From the NCBI RefSeq assembly GCF_029227915.1, contig NC_079886.1, positions 16,592,501 to 16,656,500 on the forward strand: DNA of 64,000 bases. The letters are read 5' to 3'. The translations under genes were made by a program, and so were the position numbers. This DNA comes from Hydractinia symbiolongicarpus. Taxonomy: Eukaryota > Cnidaria > Hydrozoa > Anthoathecata > Hydractiniidae. The notes below the pieces were generated by a model. That model saw only the letters and a program-made list of their open reading frames with translations. It did no database searches and had not been told where the DNA came from. This document shows, one piece after another, positions 32,590 through 46,800 of this stretch. Every line of letters starts with the position of its first letter. Positions within the stretch are counted from its first letter, which is position 1.

Positions 32590-34178
32590 GTTATTAAAAT
32601 GTTGGACTAAAAATGAAGTCTGCACCAGTCAATTCCAGAGAAAACTCTTTTTTCTGCAGATGTTTTGGCTGTGAAATATATAACAGTGCATATAACTCAC
32701 ACACTAACTTCCTAAATGCTGCAAAGATCATGGATCAAATAAACTACCCCACAGCACACTCCTGCCTTCCATAAAGCAGGAGCAGTGTTGTTTCCATTAT
32801 GCATGTTGTGTGATTGATTTCCACCATATGAGGCAGAATCTTTAATATCACCTGATTATATATATAGATAGAGGGACAGAGCAGAGCCTGGATGCCTTGA
32901 AGTTTATGGTCTTAAAAACTCAAATAATACTCAAATAAACAATTTGTGTGGTTGCTAAGGTAAATTACTTAGTAGCTAGATTACTTTGTGATGCCGCAGT
33001 TTAATGATTACAACGGCCGGGATTCGATTCCCCTTGACTGCGATTTAAAATGGGCGAGTGAATGTTGCAATAGCCCTGGGTTTACCGAAGCCATGTGAGG
33101 AAATTGGGGAAGCGCGGACCCTAATTGGGTCTGTGTAGCACAAAATGAGCATTAAATACTCTAGGACTCCCCATCTAAGCCACGGCACCTCCTGGAAATA
33201 ATAGATGGGGTGTATCTCTCGATATTTGTGAGGCTAGCCATGTAAAATATGCACATCTATCTATCTAGTAGCTAGGGAAACTTTCTAGATTTCTGAAAAA
33301 TATGGCCTGATTTTAAGATAAAATTACTCAATTTAACTAAAAATCCATACTTCTGTTTGCATGTTGTGAAAGGTCAAGAGCTCAGCATTTAAGTTAAATT
33401 TAAAGAAGACTTTAAAACTGTGTCTGAAAATTCCAAACATTTTGTCCAGAAAATGAAATCTAAGATAGCAGATATATACTGAAGTTGCAGAAACTTTCTT
33501 TCAGAATTTCAGGAGATAAATATCATTATTGTCTGTGTATATACACACCAAGTTTCAACAAAATTAAATGAAATTATCTGAGTAGTAGTAATATCTGGTC
33601 TGTATTTTAACAGCAGGAGCTGCATGTCAGGTGCACGCTTACAAGTGTACACCTGGTAAACACCTAAAGACCTAGGGTTAAGACGAGACAGGCCCTCATT
33701 ATCAAAGAGCTAACATTCGAGCCTTAGCTCTCATTGTGCTACAAACACAGCTGTTGTACAATTCACCACAGGTGGCGAGGGACAGCGCCTTGCTTGTCAA
33801 TAAAGGCAAGAGTTCCTTGAATTATCCCGAAAAATGCATTTTTAGCATTGAAACCGCAATAATTTATGTTGTCCACAAAACACAAGGACGGTGTGTGGCA
33901 CAGCACGGGAAGAGACAGGTATTGTTTCCAAAAAACAAAACAAGAAAAACACAAAAAGCTAAATGATTACTTTATATACGCACAATCATAAAAAAGGTAG
34001 TAAGGAGAAAGAATATAAAATTCGTAATCAAATCCTTGTCGTTTATGTATACTAATTTTTTGCAGCTTTTGCAAATCCGACCTTTGACGTGGCTACCATA
34101 TTTTCCGCAAGTATATCTAGTTTGCCAGAAACATCTTCCATAATATAACCAGGACAAAGATGACCAAAAGATTCGAAG
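32590..34178. promoter_or_regulatory. Divergent intergenic region between SEC22A (-) and MRPL44 (+)
   Basis: 1.6 kb between two divergent start codons, so it should hold both promoters. No TATA element or other defined motif can be singled out. A SINE-like repeat occupies ~32940-33270. Presence of promoters is inferred from orientation only. Confidence 0.45.
32940..33270 (+). repeat. tRNA-derived SINE-like element
   Basis: TAGCTAGATTACTTTG (A-box-like) is followed ~40 bp later by GGGATTCGATTCCCC (a good internal Pol III B-box). Then comes a non-tRNA body containing CTCGATATTTGTGAGGCTAG and a 3' end in (ATCT)n microsatellite at ~33255-33270. That order (tRNA-like head, body, simple-repeat tail) is the SINE plan. 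No second copy is visible in this window to prove it. Confidence 0.55.
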
Positions 34179-35273
34179 ATGGCAGCATGTCGAAGTGCGT
34201 GCTCTTTGTTGTTAAAATATGGTGGTTTACAAGCTCATCCCGGATATCCACTTTCCTTCTTTAAAACTCCCATATTTAAGACTACAGCATTTGTAATTTA
34301 TAGATCTTATAAAGGAAGCAATCGATTTAAAAGAAACAAGGCTAGAAAAGATCAAGTGCGCCTTGAGAAAGAATTAGAATTAAAGTATGGAATTTCCAAC
34401 AAACTAACATTCAATGTTCAAGACTGGATAAAAGAGAATTACTTTAAAGAGCTGAACGCGTTTCAAGAGCGGCTAGATGTAAAATTTAAAAATCAGAGTT
34501 ATTTGCTAAGTGCACTTACACACTGCTCCTTTATTGATGAATTAAAACTTGTTGGAGAAGTTGAGAAAGATGATGCTGATTTACATCGGAGAATTGGAAT
34601 TTTTAACCAACTTTCTGAGATTTCATTCGACAAATTTGCCTTGTCAGGCTTCAATATTGCATTAGAATATATCAAAGAAGGACTATACAAATTTTATCCA
34701 GATATGACGCCACTGATATGTTCAAAAGTCAACAACTTTTTGACATGTCGTAATACCATCAACATGCTTGCGAAGAACATTGCCCTGGATGAGCTTCTTC
34801 TATTGTCTAAAGAATTTGAGAGCTTTGAGGACATCGATAAAGAGGTTCATCTTAAGTTTAGTAAAAAAGATCTTGTTAGTGATGCCTTCTTTGGTTTCAT
34901 TGGTGCCATAGAAAAGGATTTAGGAAGCGCCTCTGCTAAAAGTTTTATTGAGGACATGCTTTTGCCATTAATCCATCACGAAGACCTCGCAAGGCACGTG
35001 GAATTGAAAGATCCACACAAGGAATTAATGAAAATACTTTCTATGCATGGAGTTAACGGACCAACAAGAGCACGTATTATTGCTGAAAGCGGTGTTGACA
35101 CTAATTTCCCAGTATTTCACGTTGGAATTTATTGTAGTGCTTCTAAAATTGGAGAGGGTTCAGGATACTCAGCTCGCACTGCAAGAATCGATGCTTTCAA
35201 AAATACAGTTTTTAATTGCTTAGAAGGGGAAATTGACTATTCCTTACTAAGAAATAGTAAGCGTAAATTGTAA
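34179..35273 (+). CDS. MRPL44: Mitochondrial ribosomal protein mL44
   Basis: A 364-residue single-exon protein. The first ~45 residues are Arg/Ser/Ala-rich without acidic residues, fitting a mitochondrial presequence. Residues ~90-260 match the RNase III-like fold of mL44 (FQERLDVKFKNQSYLLSALT, THCSFIDEL). The C-terminal ~90 residues form a dsRNA-binding domain (HKELMKILSMHGVNGPTRAR..., ending RTARIDAFKNTVFNCLEG). mL44 sits in the large mitoribosomal subunit and has lost RNase III catalysis; the acidic catalytic signature of active RNase III is not seen here either. Human mL44 is 332 aa. The start is the first in-frame ATG in good context (AAGATGG). A polyadenylation hexamer AATAAA lies at 35604-35609. 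Confidence 0.93.
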   Translation: MAACRSACSLLLKYGGLQAHPGYPLSFFKTPIFKTTAFVIYRSYKGSNRFKRNKARKDQVRLEKELELKYGISNKLTFNVQDWIKENYFKELNAFQERLDVKFKNQSYLLSALTHCSFIDELKLVGEVEKDDADLHRRIGIFNQLSEISFDKFALSGFNIALEYIKEGLYKFYPDMTPLICSKVNNFLTCRNTINMLAKNIALDELLLLSKEFESFEDIDKEVHLKFSKKDLVSDAFFGFIGAIEKDLGSASAKSFIEDMLLPLIHHEDLARHVELKDPHKELMKILSMHGVNGPTRARIIAESGVDTNFPVFHVGIYCSASKIGEGSGYSARTARIDAFKNTVFNCLEGEIDYSLLRNSKRKL

Positions 35274-35603
35274 TGTTTTTTCTAAGAAAAAAAGACATAT
35301 TCTCGTTTTGCATTAATAGTTGTCACAACGTTGGTAGATTCAGGCCGAAATGCAAGAAGGAATCTTTGATTAGACTGAAGGGAAGAGCTGCCCAAGCATC
35401 AAGAATCCACTTTATGATCCTTGTTCTGGGCGGTGCTTTCAAATTTCCTCCCTCTGTCTCATTATTGACCCCTTCGTCATTGTAACGTATTGTTCATTGT
35501 GCTTTAAGGGTCTTGTTCTAAGATGCGGCGCTTACTCGAAGATTTACAGTAAGCTTTTTTATCTGATCATGCTGATAGTACTAACTCGAATTTTTTTTAT
35601 TTC

Positions 35604-35609
35604 AATAAA
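35604..35609 (+). terminator. Probable poly(A) signal of MRPL44
   Basis: AATAAA about 330 bases after the stop codon, inside a T-rich context. Position and sequence fit; cleavage is not demonstrated. Confidence 0.55.
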
Positions 35610-37850
35610 AGTGAATTTTTGAGAATCCTCGAAAATAAATTCCCGCAAAATCAAACAAAGTAGTTCTTCTCCAATATAAAGTGTCTATTTAGTTGTTTAA
35701 TATAACCACACCGACAACGTGAAAATTTGGTCTTGATTAAATTTCGAAATTCACTAACTGGATTTGGGTATTTTATCAAGGGAGTGAGTAAGAAATCAAA
35801 ATGCAAAAGAAGGAACTTTTGTGTGCGTCATTTTTTTACTTTCTAAAAAGACTCGAGAACTTGCAAATATATTCACTTATACATAGCTCATATTACAATG
35901 GAGGTAGGCACTAGGTTTTAATTATCTCGCTAAAAATATTTACGCTAAAAAGAACTTTAGCAAGCAAAATTTTTCTTTTCAATTTCCCTGAGAAACTGAA
36001 TTTTATATCCTCAAAAAAAGCTTAGGCTATTAAGTTTGATGCATTTTTAGATTTTCATAAACAAAAATTTAAACAAGTTATTGTCTCTTCCCGTAAACCT
36101 ATTCTCACTCATCGTTATTTTGATGTTTCAGACGATCCACGGACTGAAATTTAAGAAAATTATCACGTTTAAAGGTGCGAGAGATTAAGAGAGGGGTGCT
36201 TCTTCGACGGCAATAAAAATTAAAACTTTTGCGAATGTAGAATTCAATGTATTTAGCGATTTTTTATTTGGAATGTTGATTTCAACTTGAAATAACGTTA
36301 AAATGCGAAATAATGATTTGAATTACAATCCTTTTAATCAGGAATAAATATTAAAGACGAGACAAATTCAAACTTTCGCATTCACTTCACAGACTAAGTG
36401 TTGGGCGAACAAGAGCACTGCCGTTTTCCCCTTTTGCATCGAATTTGCTTTTTTTTACTAGATAACAAGAGAAACCCTCACTGTGTTTTAACGACACAAT
36501 AGAACTGCCAAAAAACACCCGATTTTACTTAGTCTGCACAGTGCTATGTGTGACGCCATATAAAGGATGCCAAAAAGCTCTCGGCAATCCAATTATCTCA
36601 ATGTTTAATTTTATAACCTATTATAAAATCCATAGTTTCAACATCCTTAAAATATGCCAGCTTTTTTCACATCACATTAAATTCCACTGACAACAATTTT
36701 GTAGCAAATTGTAAGGGAAAAATGAAATTGAGATGTCTACACAAACTGAGAAAAAAGTATTTCTTTAAATGCAAGGACCCAAACAAATTTATAGGCATTT
36801 TTTAGTTGACATTTTGTTAAAAATGGATGCGCACAGCTTTTTTCCGAAAATCGCTGAAGAACCCGATTTTTACAGACGAAGGAATATGAAAATCTGAGCT
36901 ACCATGGATTTCAAAACGAGAAACAACCTCTTGGCCGCAACGCCGTTCCAATGCAAAAAATCTTGTTTTATGTCATGTTTTCGTTACTCCCAAAAAAAAA
37001 GATTTCAAAATGAAAGCTTCCTTAATTACAATTACAGGCAACCAACCTCCTAAATAACAAAAGACCAAAACATAATTTTTTGTTATAATGGTTGCAAGAA
37101 TAAAACAGCAGAACAAATTAATCCGCATTAAATCAAGAATCGTAATGGTCAGGGGTTACGGAATTGCTTGGCAATTACAAGGTCCGTAGTGCAAGCAAGT
37201 TTAGCAAGCGCCTTTACCACAACCAAAGTCTATCCATGCCATGTGCAGGTAGGCAATGTCGGTGTATTCCTAATGCTACATTTAGAAGACCGAACGTTAC
37301 AAAAATTGTTACGCGGTACTTTTGGTGTAGGCAATTTCGCGAAAGGAGCGATTTCTACCTGATGGGATAGTTTTGCGGGATAGTTGTTTCTCTAGGGTAT
37401 TTTTATCTTCACTTTTCACATCTAACGTATCTTTATATTTTCGTACTTTAGGACACATTCTTACATTTTTTTGGTTAGCGAACACACAAACCACACAAGA
37501 AAGACGTCAAAATGTTTATATAGATTATAAACAGTTACACGCTTGAGGTGAAGAAGTGTAGTGATTATTACTATCTAAGGTTGCTCCGAATCAAGCTTAA
37601 GAAGTTCTAGCAATAAATGATTTTCAAAAAGAGTTATAATTGTCCAAAACACGGCATTATGTCATTACTCTTCCTTCCTTCGGAAGTCGCAAATTACAAG
37701 CTTGTGCTTCTCCCTTTCTTCAAACGGCACAAACTTTGGTATGTGTCAGTAAATGCTATCTTTAATCCTATGTTTTTTTAACACAACGTACTTATCAATT
37801 TAAGAAACACCTAAAATTCCACTTCTAACTACTTTCCAAAACATAACACT
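35610..37850. other. Intergenic between convergent MRPL44 and POLR1B, no gene seen
   Basis: AT-rich; only short frames without recognisable domains. It presumably holds the 3' UTR of POLR1B on the minus strand. Confidence 0.5.
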
Positions 37851-40800
37851 TTACTTCACATCCAATACGACTCGTATATTCATTGCGGTTAGTTCAGCCA
37901 ATAGGTACTTAAACACGTATGGTACAACCATTTGCGTGATGTTGCTGCCGTCTCCACAAAGTTTACAAGACCATTCGCGTTTACCATGAGCAGACAAAAC
38001 AGCTAACTCCGACGACGGTTTCTCCAAAACTGGACTCAATAAACTACCACATTTAGTACAAACGTGACTCTAAATAAATACATTTAGTCAGGTAAATCTG
38101 GTGCATTCTTGAACGAAAGTTTTCACGCACAGGGCTTTTATCCATACGGTATTAGAGAAAAGTTTGCATGTTGGTGGAGGGATTGTGGTTGTGGGGGTTC
38201 TAGGAAATATCCAAAATATTTGCGTACTTACCTTGTACGAAACCGAATCATACACCAAAGTTTTATGTATAAGATTAAGCATGGACTAGAGAAAAGAGAA
38301 AAAGCGTAAAAAATTCTTCTTAAATGGCGCACTATTACCTCGCATTTATCAGAACAGTTGAACAGACGGTCATGCAACAAATATCCACTGCCATGAGCAA
38401 TCAACGCATCTCTTTCCATTTCACCGAAACGAATACCACCTTGACGTTTACGACCCTAAATATTAAATACACAATAAGATCAGTGTGCGATAAAAGACGT
38501 GAAGACTTTCTGCCTACTTCCGCAGATCCACCAGCATAGTTTGCGTCTTACAAAATACCTGGCTATTAGTTGAGAGCATAAACATACACAAAAAAATCAG
38601 CTTGGAGAAATGATTACCTGTACTGGCTGATGAGTCAAATTATCAATAGGTCCAGTTGTTCGAACCTGTAAATGTAAATCACATGAAAAAGGGATAAAAT
38701 TATCACCATTTCGCGCTTACTTGTTCGCGTAAAATATTTTTTTTTTGTGTCGCTAGGTTATTCTCGCTATAACAACCAAAAACGAGAAATTCCGCACGAT
38801 TTCTTCTTACCTGGTATTTATCTGCAACCATGTGACGCAAACGCTGGTAGTAAACTATTCCAATGAAAATATCAACTTCCAATTCTTTTCCATTGACGCC
38901 ACTATAAAGTCTTTCGTTGCCGTAATAATTGTAGCCAGCTAATATGTATATTAAGAAAGAATTGCAAGTCATTCGAACGTAGTGGTATTTTCATGTGAGC
39001 TAGATGTCACGACATCAGTGTGTCCACAGTGCATTCAAACTTAAAATATTACCTTTGATTAGCATTTGGCCCATATAATCAGCTGCAGGGTCGTCTTCCG
39101 AAAACTTGAAAGGCGTTGAATCATGCGTAATACCATGCAGTGCACCAGATTTGCCACCCATGGATTCAATCATCATCCCTGGACAGAAACACATACATTA
39201 CGCACCATATCTTTAAAAGTCAGAAATTTTCGAAAAAAAAAACAATCAGTTAAAATGATATTTAATTAGATACCTATGGTCATACGAGATGGAAAGCCAT
39301 GAGGATTAAATATGATATCTGGAACCATCCCACTTTCTGTAAATGGCATATCAACTGTGGGCCACTTTTGACTACAACGAAAATAAGGTAACGTTTATTC
39401 GCAAGGAGAACAACTCAATTTTACGTGAAAGTAATTCCTGTGGAAATTACGACTTCTAACCTCAAAATTCCTTTCTGTCCATGCCTGCTTGCAAATTTAT
39501 CGCCAATGATAGGATTTCTCTTTTAAAAAGAAAATAAAAAAAATATATAACAAAAATATCTTTTAGGTAACTCGTATACTAAAGACGACAAATAGCATGA
39601 GTTGATTTCTATAAAGCTATAAGCCTAACTAATGACAAAGAAAAAAAGTTGTAATAAAAAAATCGCACATTCTTACTTGAATTCGTAGTTTAATTGAAAC
39701 CTTCACCATTTCACTCTCTCCTTTATCATCGCCAAGAACTTTAACCTGAAAAAAATTAAAATTTGCATTAAAAGCAATTAGAAGTAATGAAGAACAACAA
39801 CAAATATTGGACACATACATAAACATGAATACTGCAAGAATAAACTACTTACGTCGTCTATATAAGCTGGTTCCATATGTTTGTAGTTTACAACTTTATA
39901 TATCCCGTTAATTAAGTGGTAGTAACTAAAATAAATAAATATAAATATAAAAAAAACAAATGTTTTAATATGAATTGGGATGCACCACCCAATACTTTCC
40001 GAATAATTATCCTTAAACAATTTATTTAAAAAAAATTGTAGCCAATTTTATTCAGGAAGAGGTCGTTTAGTGGCCTCTATTATCAGGAAAAATAAAAACG
40101 ACAAACATTTAAATAGTTTAGTTCAGGATATAAAGTCAGAACTAACCAGTAGTATGGTTCATTTTGTTGAATGTAACGCCCAACAAAAGGCAAACCATCT
40201 TTGTCTATGAGACCGTTTTTAAAACACGGTGAGTTGGTATCACAACCTGAAAAATTGCAATGAATTCGAAAGATCTTTTACGAATAAACAACAAACACAT
40301 AAAAAAAACATGCGCCTACTAAATCGTAATGAACACGTTCCCCTTTCATCACCAACTTTCGACAAATTTACAACCTAGAAGCCACAAAACATTAAATTAA
40401 CAAATAATATGCACAAATTTTCTTAACTTCTGAAACAGTTGGTTAGCAAAGTAAGCACATACTTCCGTTTTGTAAATCTGTCCATGAGCAAACCCTCGTT
40501 CTAAAGATCCTTTGTTTATTATCATAGCATCCTCCATATCGTAACCCTTCAGAAACATATATTAAATAGATCAAATTTGAATAAGATTGAGTGTCTACAT
40601 TTTAAAACACACAAACAACATAAAGTTGTTGCAATGTTCAAAAAACGAAAAAACATTATTTATTCTCACAAGACAATTTTAAAGTATTTCCAGGTGCATG
40701 ATCTGAAAAATATTGACTTCTGTTGTGTATGAGTTCCAGGTATTTAAAGGACGATGTACTATGAAACTTACAGTATATGAAATGACAGCAACAACAGCGT

Positions 40801-43800
40801 TCGTGCCGAGGGGGTAGTTATCTATACCATATTGACTGTATGTCTCGTTCCGAACAAGAGGTGCTTGAGGGGTCTAAAAGCAGTAGAATAATTCGAAATT
40901 GCATACCATTTCGCGCATTGAAACCCAAAAAGACAGGCAGAAGAGCATAAAGAAAATTTATGAATAAATCTGCAAAACTAAACAGGTGGGATGGATTAAG
41001 TAAACTTGCTTGTTTATCCGAAAAGATAAATTAGCTCTCAAAAACCAACGACTCAAATTAAAAAGTATCGTTCACCTGTATTCTGTACATTTTGTTATCT
41101 GAGCGATGTTTCAAAGCTTGACATGGTGTACCCATGGTCTGTTTACCCATCTAAAAGAAACAAACGATTTTTTAGCGTTTTTCTTGAAACAAGATGACAC
41201 TAGGACAGCAGTTAATATCATTCAGTTATATACCTGGCATTGATACATATTTCGAGGACTTTGATTGAAATCTGAGTAGGGTGTGAGAGTGCCTAATGCA
41301 CTCAACATAGCGGATGTATCTAATTCCAGGTGGGTCGTGATCTAAAAAAGTGTTTGGAATAGTAGAAGCATACGCAATGTATACGAAAACACGTTCAACT
41401 AAATTATATACAACAGTGAGTTCAATTTAAATGAGAAATCAAACAAAATTCTTTTATTTGGTGAATTTTAATAAATAATGCAACGTGTGGACGTGGAGGG
41501 ACGCTGCAGGAAACAATTCATAACAACATTGGCCCAAAGCATAAGAGGAACATTACGTGTGAAAGAAACAGAACAACTTTATTATCTCCCTAAGATTTCA
41601 CGTCTATGTAACCTTCGTACTACAATCGTCTTGCTCACATCTTTGTGACAAGCTGAAGAACATTTTCAGCTCACATGGGAAATGCAGCAGTACGGACAGC
41701 GGCCTTTAGATTATAACACATGGACGTACCCCTTTATGAATTTCCTCATTACAGACTGCAATGTCCATGTACACCTAGAACAACAGTATAAAAATTGAAA
41801 TATTGACACGACGGTGGTGTGATAGGAACATGACGATACGTACCTGTTCAAACGTGCCTATGTATTCTATGGTCTTTGTGGTCAGATTTTTGACTGGTCT
41901 TATCATTCTCGCCACGTCAGTAAAGATGAAAACTCCAGGATACTGACTGGCTACTTTAGTTTTAGGTACGAAGCAAATTTCCATATCAGCAGGAACCTAT
42001 CAAAGGTAAATAAATTAATGCCACAACTGTACCTAATAAAGCAAGTTAACAAAAGCTGAATAAACAGGAAAAGCAATTATATCCACTGTAACGTTAATTC
42101 CCAACATACGTTGTCTTTTCCCAGCGCTTTTAAAATTCGCATCTTCTTTGTCATTTCGCCTGCCATTTCAGATTGAATTCTTCCAACCACCCGCCCATCC
42201 AGTAAAACATTATACCACTCGTGCTGATCTGCAGGGCGCTGAATGTCATATGTTTGCATACCCAGGGTAACCAACAGTTGCGGTAAATGACTTTTCATTG
42301 GAGCCTTGTTGACCACCTAAGTAATAGAATAGAAGTATAAACTAACAAAAATACACCAAATATAATTGGGTTTAAAATAAAGATTAATAAACTATTTTCT
42401 ACCTTGCACGGAGCAGCTAAATGATTTAACAGACCACAGGGAGCTCCATCTGGCGTATGAACAGGACATAAGAACCCCCAAGCTTCTGGCAACAGTTTTC
42501 GTACAGACGTCGTTCTCATTTGAGAAAAAAATGCACCTCTATGTACACAACGAAAATGTGACAAATACCGCATAAAATTTAATTTATCAGCAATCACTGC
42601 AAAGCCTGACGTCTAAAAGATAATAACGCATATTTTTAGAAGAACATTTTTAAATTGAACTGTGTAATTTAAGTTTGACACGGGCTATAAACAGTATTTA
42701 AATTATTATGTATAGAGAATAAAAAGACTTTCCATTCTGTTTTGTGGCCTGCTTGTTAAATTATCCAGGTTTACTGAACTTTTGAAGTAAAATATAAAAA
42801 GCACAAAATAATGGACAGCACTTAGTCACACGAATCGGATGATCAAATTTTCTTACTGTAAATTTATCTAAATAGATCTGTTACATATAATACAAAATGT
42901 CTTACATACATACCTGCATCAAACCAAGTCCAGATTTCGACATTATATTTCCAGTTGCAAGAAAAGCTTCCATATGATTTCCTACGTTGGTACCCTTCAT
43001 AAAACTGTTAAGAATTGTAGACTGACTAAAATCAAATTCCTTTGCAGACTTTTTTTGTAACGTTTTCATCAATGCATATTTCACTGTGCCTAACCATCCC
43101 TCAAGTTTCTCCTGAAAAAAGTAGATTACAATTCACAATCGTAAAAAACTAAAATTTAAAAACCAAAAGGACTAACACAGCGCTCTAAAAGGCTTGCTAC
43201 TATTTTTAAATATTTTTAAGCTGATTAAGGTTAAAAGTTGTTGTTTTTTTCAACCAAGTTATTCAAAAAATAATTCGCGTTAACACGAATAGTCAAAAAA
43301 AAATTTATTAATAAAAAATAAATCTTTCTTTTATCACTATCAAGTTATAAAATAAATAAAAATAAATATACTTTAACCCTATTCGAACGTTCGAACATTC
43401 GGGGTATTTCGAAAATTTTACATTTTATAATTTAGGATTGCATAAAGATTTTTAGGGCATATGACCCTAAAATTTGGCATACATGTGTCTAATAGATTAA
43501 TATTGTGGGGAGGGGGGCATACTGAGCTCTTAAGCTCTCAAACGCAGAAGCACTAAAAGCAACTTTTTGATATAAATTTGTTGAGTAGTGTGATTTTTAT
43601 GCAATAAGCTTTAATATCGAACAGTTTTTTTCATTTTATGATATAAATAGCACTATTCCATAGAGCATTTATCTAGCTTTCAGAAAATATAAACTTTTAT
43701 AACATCCTTTTATATCGCAGTTTAAAAGATATCGACAGTATTTTCAACATGGGTAATAAATGTTTTATGTATTCTTAATACAATAGACAATCTGATTTTT

Positions 43801-46800
43801 CTAGATCGTAGATTAATCCATGTTGGACCCTCCAAAGTTACCCAAATCCAAAGTGATTTGAGAAAAAGAGAAAAGGTTTTAAAGAATTGCAATAATCTCA
43901 CATCAAGTTTCAAATGATATTCAAAATACTCAGAATTTCAAATTAAATGACAATAAAACACTTCGAAAGTTTTTAAAAACAACTCTAACCTTTAGTACCA
44001 ACAAATACACATGCCCACCCAGCAAGATTTCTTGGTTCATAGGATTATCTGGTGTTTCTGAAGCACATTTATCATTGGCTAACGCAAATAATTTTTGCAT
44101 CATATACCTATAGTGGGAACACAATAAATATAACAACAAAGTCTAGCAAATGGACTTCATTTCCCTACTAGGAGAAATACTCCAGAAAAATACGATAGAC
44201 AAAATACTTTGATAGACCAGACAAAAATTAAATCTTGCAGTAAAGGACATTTCTACTTTCGCTTTGCGCAAAACTCTGCAGGATAATCATAATTCTACAG
44301 AAAACATTTCACGAAGAGGAAATCAACATACACTAGGAGATTGAACTTATCAATATTCTTGGTCAAATGAACAAGTACACAGTTTCGAAATAGGAACATT
44401 GCAACTTCTTCATCAGTAGTCCATTCTGGCAAATTAACTTTTATTCGGAACCTTTCTCCTAAAAAGAGAGTTCAAATCCCATTAGTATAGCAGCCCAGAT
44501 TTACTTTAGTTCAATATAAAAATATGGTAAAAAGTCTAGGTTATGTGAACTTGGTTATAAATGAAAGACGTTAAGGACAAATTACTAAAATCTGAATATG
44601 CATGTATGGGTTTTATCCGTTAATAATCGACGAATGACCTTGACGGCGTTTCTAGTACACGAACAACAACAACAAAAACATAACATTCAAATTTACCAAC
44701 CAATATATTTGAGAACAGCATTTTGATTTAAAAGATTATCAATGTGCAGAGATCGAAGCATGTTTGTTACAGCATCTTTAAAGAAAACATTTTCTTCTCG
44801 ACCCTTCATCAATTGCGAGTATATAAAACTGTCAGAATTACTTGTTAAGGCCTAAAAATAAGATTTAAAATAATAGTATCTATAAGTAACAACAATAAGC
44901 AGTCAAAAGATGTTTTCTTCTTTACAAACGAGTGATCTTGAAGTCAAGATTGTTTTATGCTAAATGTCTGTCCCCTAAAATTTTCATTTCATGTTTTGCA
45001 TGATCTGGGAGAGTACTATCTTTTTAAAGGAACATTTAAGGTTTCAGTGTGTGCAAAAGACTATGACTCTATTCCTTTACATGAAAAACTAAAATCACTT
45101 CCAGTGTTACATGCCCTTCGAGCTACAAAATGGGTGTTCTGCACTGCAAAAGAAATGTGACTAAATCATAGTTGCTGGTATTTTTAATGTAATATATGCA
45201 GACAATCATCAGGTGTTACATTATAGCAATAAAAAACATACCTTTAACACAAGAGCCAATGGTACAAAAAACTGCTCCTTCATGTGAATAAACGATAGCG
45301 TGCATGATCCATCATTTAAATAATGAAGGACGTTTGTGTTGCCAGTTTGGTCGCGTTGAATGCAGCGAATAGATACACCAAATTCTGTAAATAATGGACC
45401 ACGGGACTTCCACGAGTTTCGCACCATCGCTAGAGGCTAGAAAATCAAAAAAAAATGTTTAGCTCCTGTGTAAACTTATGAGAATTTTAATATGGCTGCG
45501 TAATTTGATCTTTTTGTGTCTGTGTTTCTGATAAGGATAAAATGGTGAATTGAAAACATACATAATTACGTCGTGGCATGATTAACATTCGAATAATCTT
45601 TTCAATTCCATTAATAATGAAATAACCACCCCATTCTTCAGCCTCTTCATGATGTTGGACAAGTTGTTTCGGTGACAAATTGTGTAAAGAACAATTTTTG
45701 GACTAAAAACAAAGATGTACTTGTTTTTAAAATAATTAAAAACATAGAGCACGGCACTATTGTAATTTGAACCTAACATGGTATTCTGCAATGTAATTTG
45801 TTAAGGTTAACTTCATATTCAAACAGAAATGATAAAGGGAACAGATATGTATTTTACACAATGAACTTGTTCAAAAAATAGCAGCACAAAAATAAGATGC
45901 AAACAGAATTTTATTTTTTATCCTATTCAGCCCGAAAGGAGGGTGGTGAATTTTTTTCTTCTTTAAATATCCTTATTAATAGTTTCAAAGTCATATAGCT
46001 TTTTTATGTTTTTATATGTAATTTTACACGTCAACACGTTTTCAACTATTTCTCTTTATCCACTGTTTTAACCTTTTTTACGTTCCGAAATATGACGTAA
46101 TTTAAAATGGATAACGTTATTTATTTTTTATTGTGGCAATATAATGTCCCCCTTGTTTTCAGAGGACTGTCCCTAGCCACAGAGTCCGAAAAAGCCCAGC
46201 CTAAATAGGGTTTAAAAAAAGGCTTAAAATTTTTGTGCAATTTTCTATTTTTTCCAATTTTATGTCATATAAAAAACAGATCTCTCTAAATTAAAAAAAT
46301 TACAAAAATATGCATTTTAACTACGAGGTTTTCTACGTACATGAAAAAGATTTAAGTTTACAATTAAGTGTTGCAAAGCATTCTTAAATCATTCTCTGAC
46401 TTATAACAAAAACAACTGAAATAGCATTAAACCTAAGAATATAAGTCCACTTTCTCCCCTTTATATAGGATAGTATTTTTCCCTATTACGATTTTTTATT
46501 ACGATTATTTCCAGCAATGTACCTAAACATCAGTCTCCTGATGTTTAGGCACATTGCTGGAAATAATATGCATGTGAAATCTGAAACCCTACCGAAAAGG
46601 GTTCAAAAGTATAATGTGGACTCAATGTTTTTTGAGGCTTGTAAATAAATTTTTGTAAGGATGCTTTTTGAAAAATACATGCATGCATCATGTTTAATTC
46701 AAAATTTAAGTTTTAAATTGTAAAAATAAAAAACCTGTCTTTTAAAAAAAAGTTGTATAAAAAAATATTAAAAAAATGAAACAAAACCTGGAAGTATTAT

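Noticed and set aside
33600-33790. Possible second SINE or tRNA
   Set aside because: There are short inverted words (GTGCACGCTTACAAGTGTACAC) but no A/B boxes in proper order and no tail.
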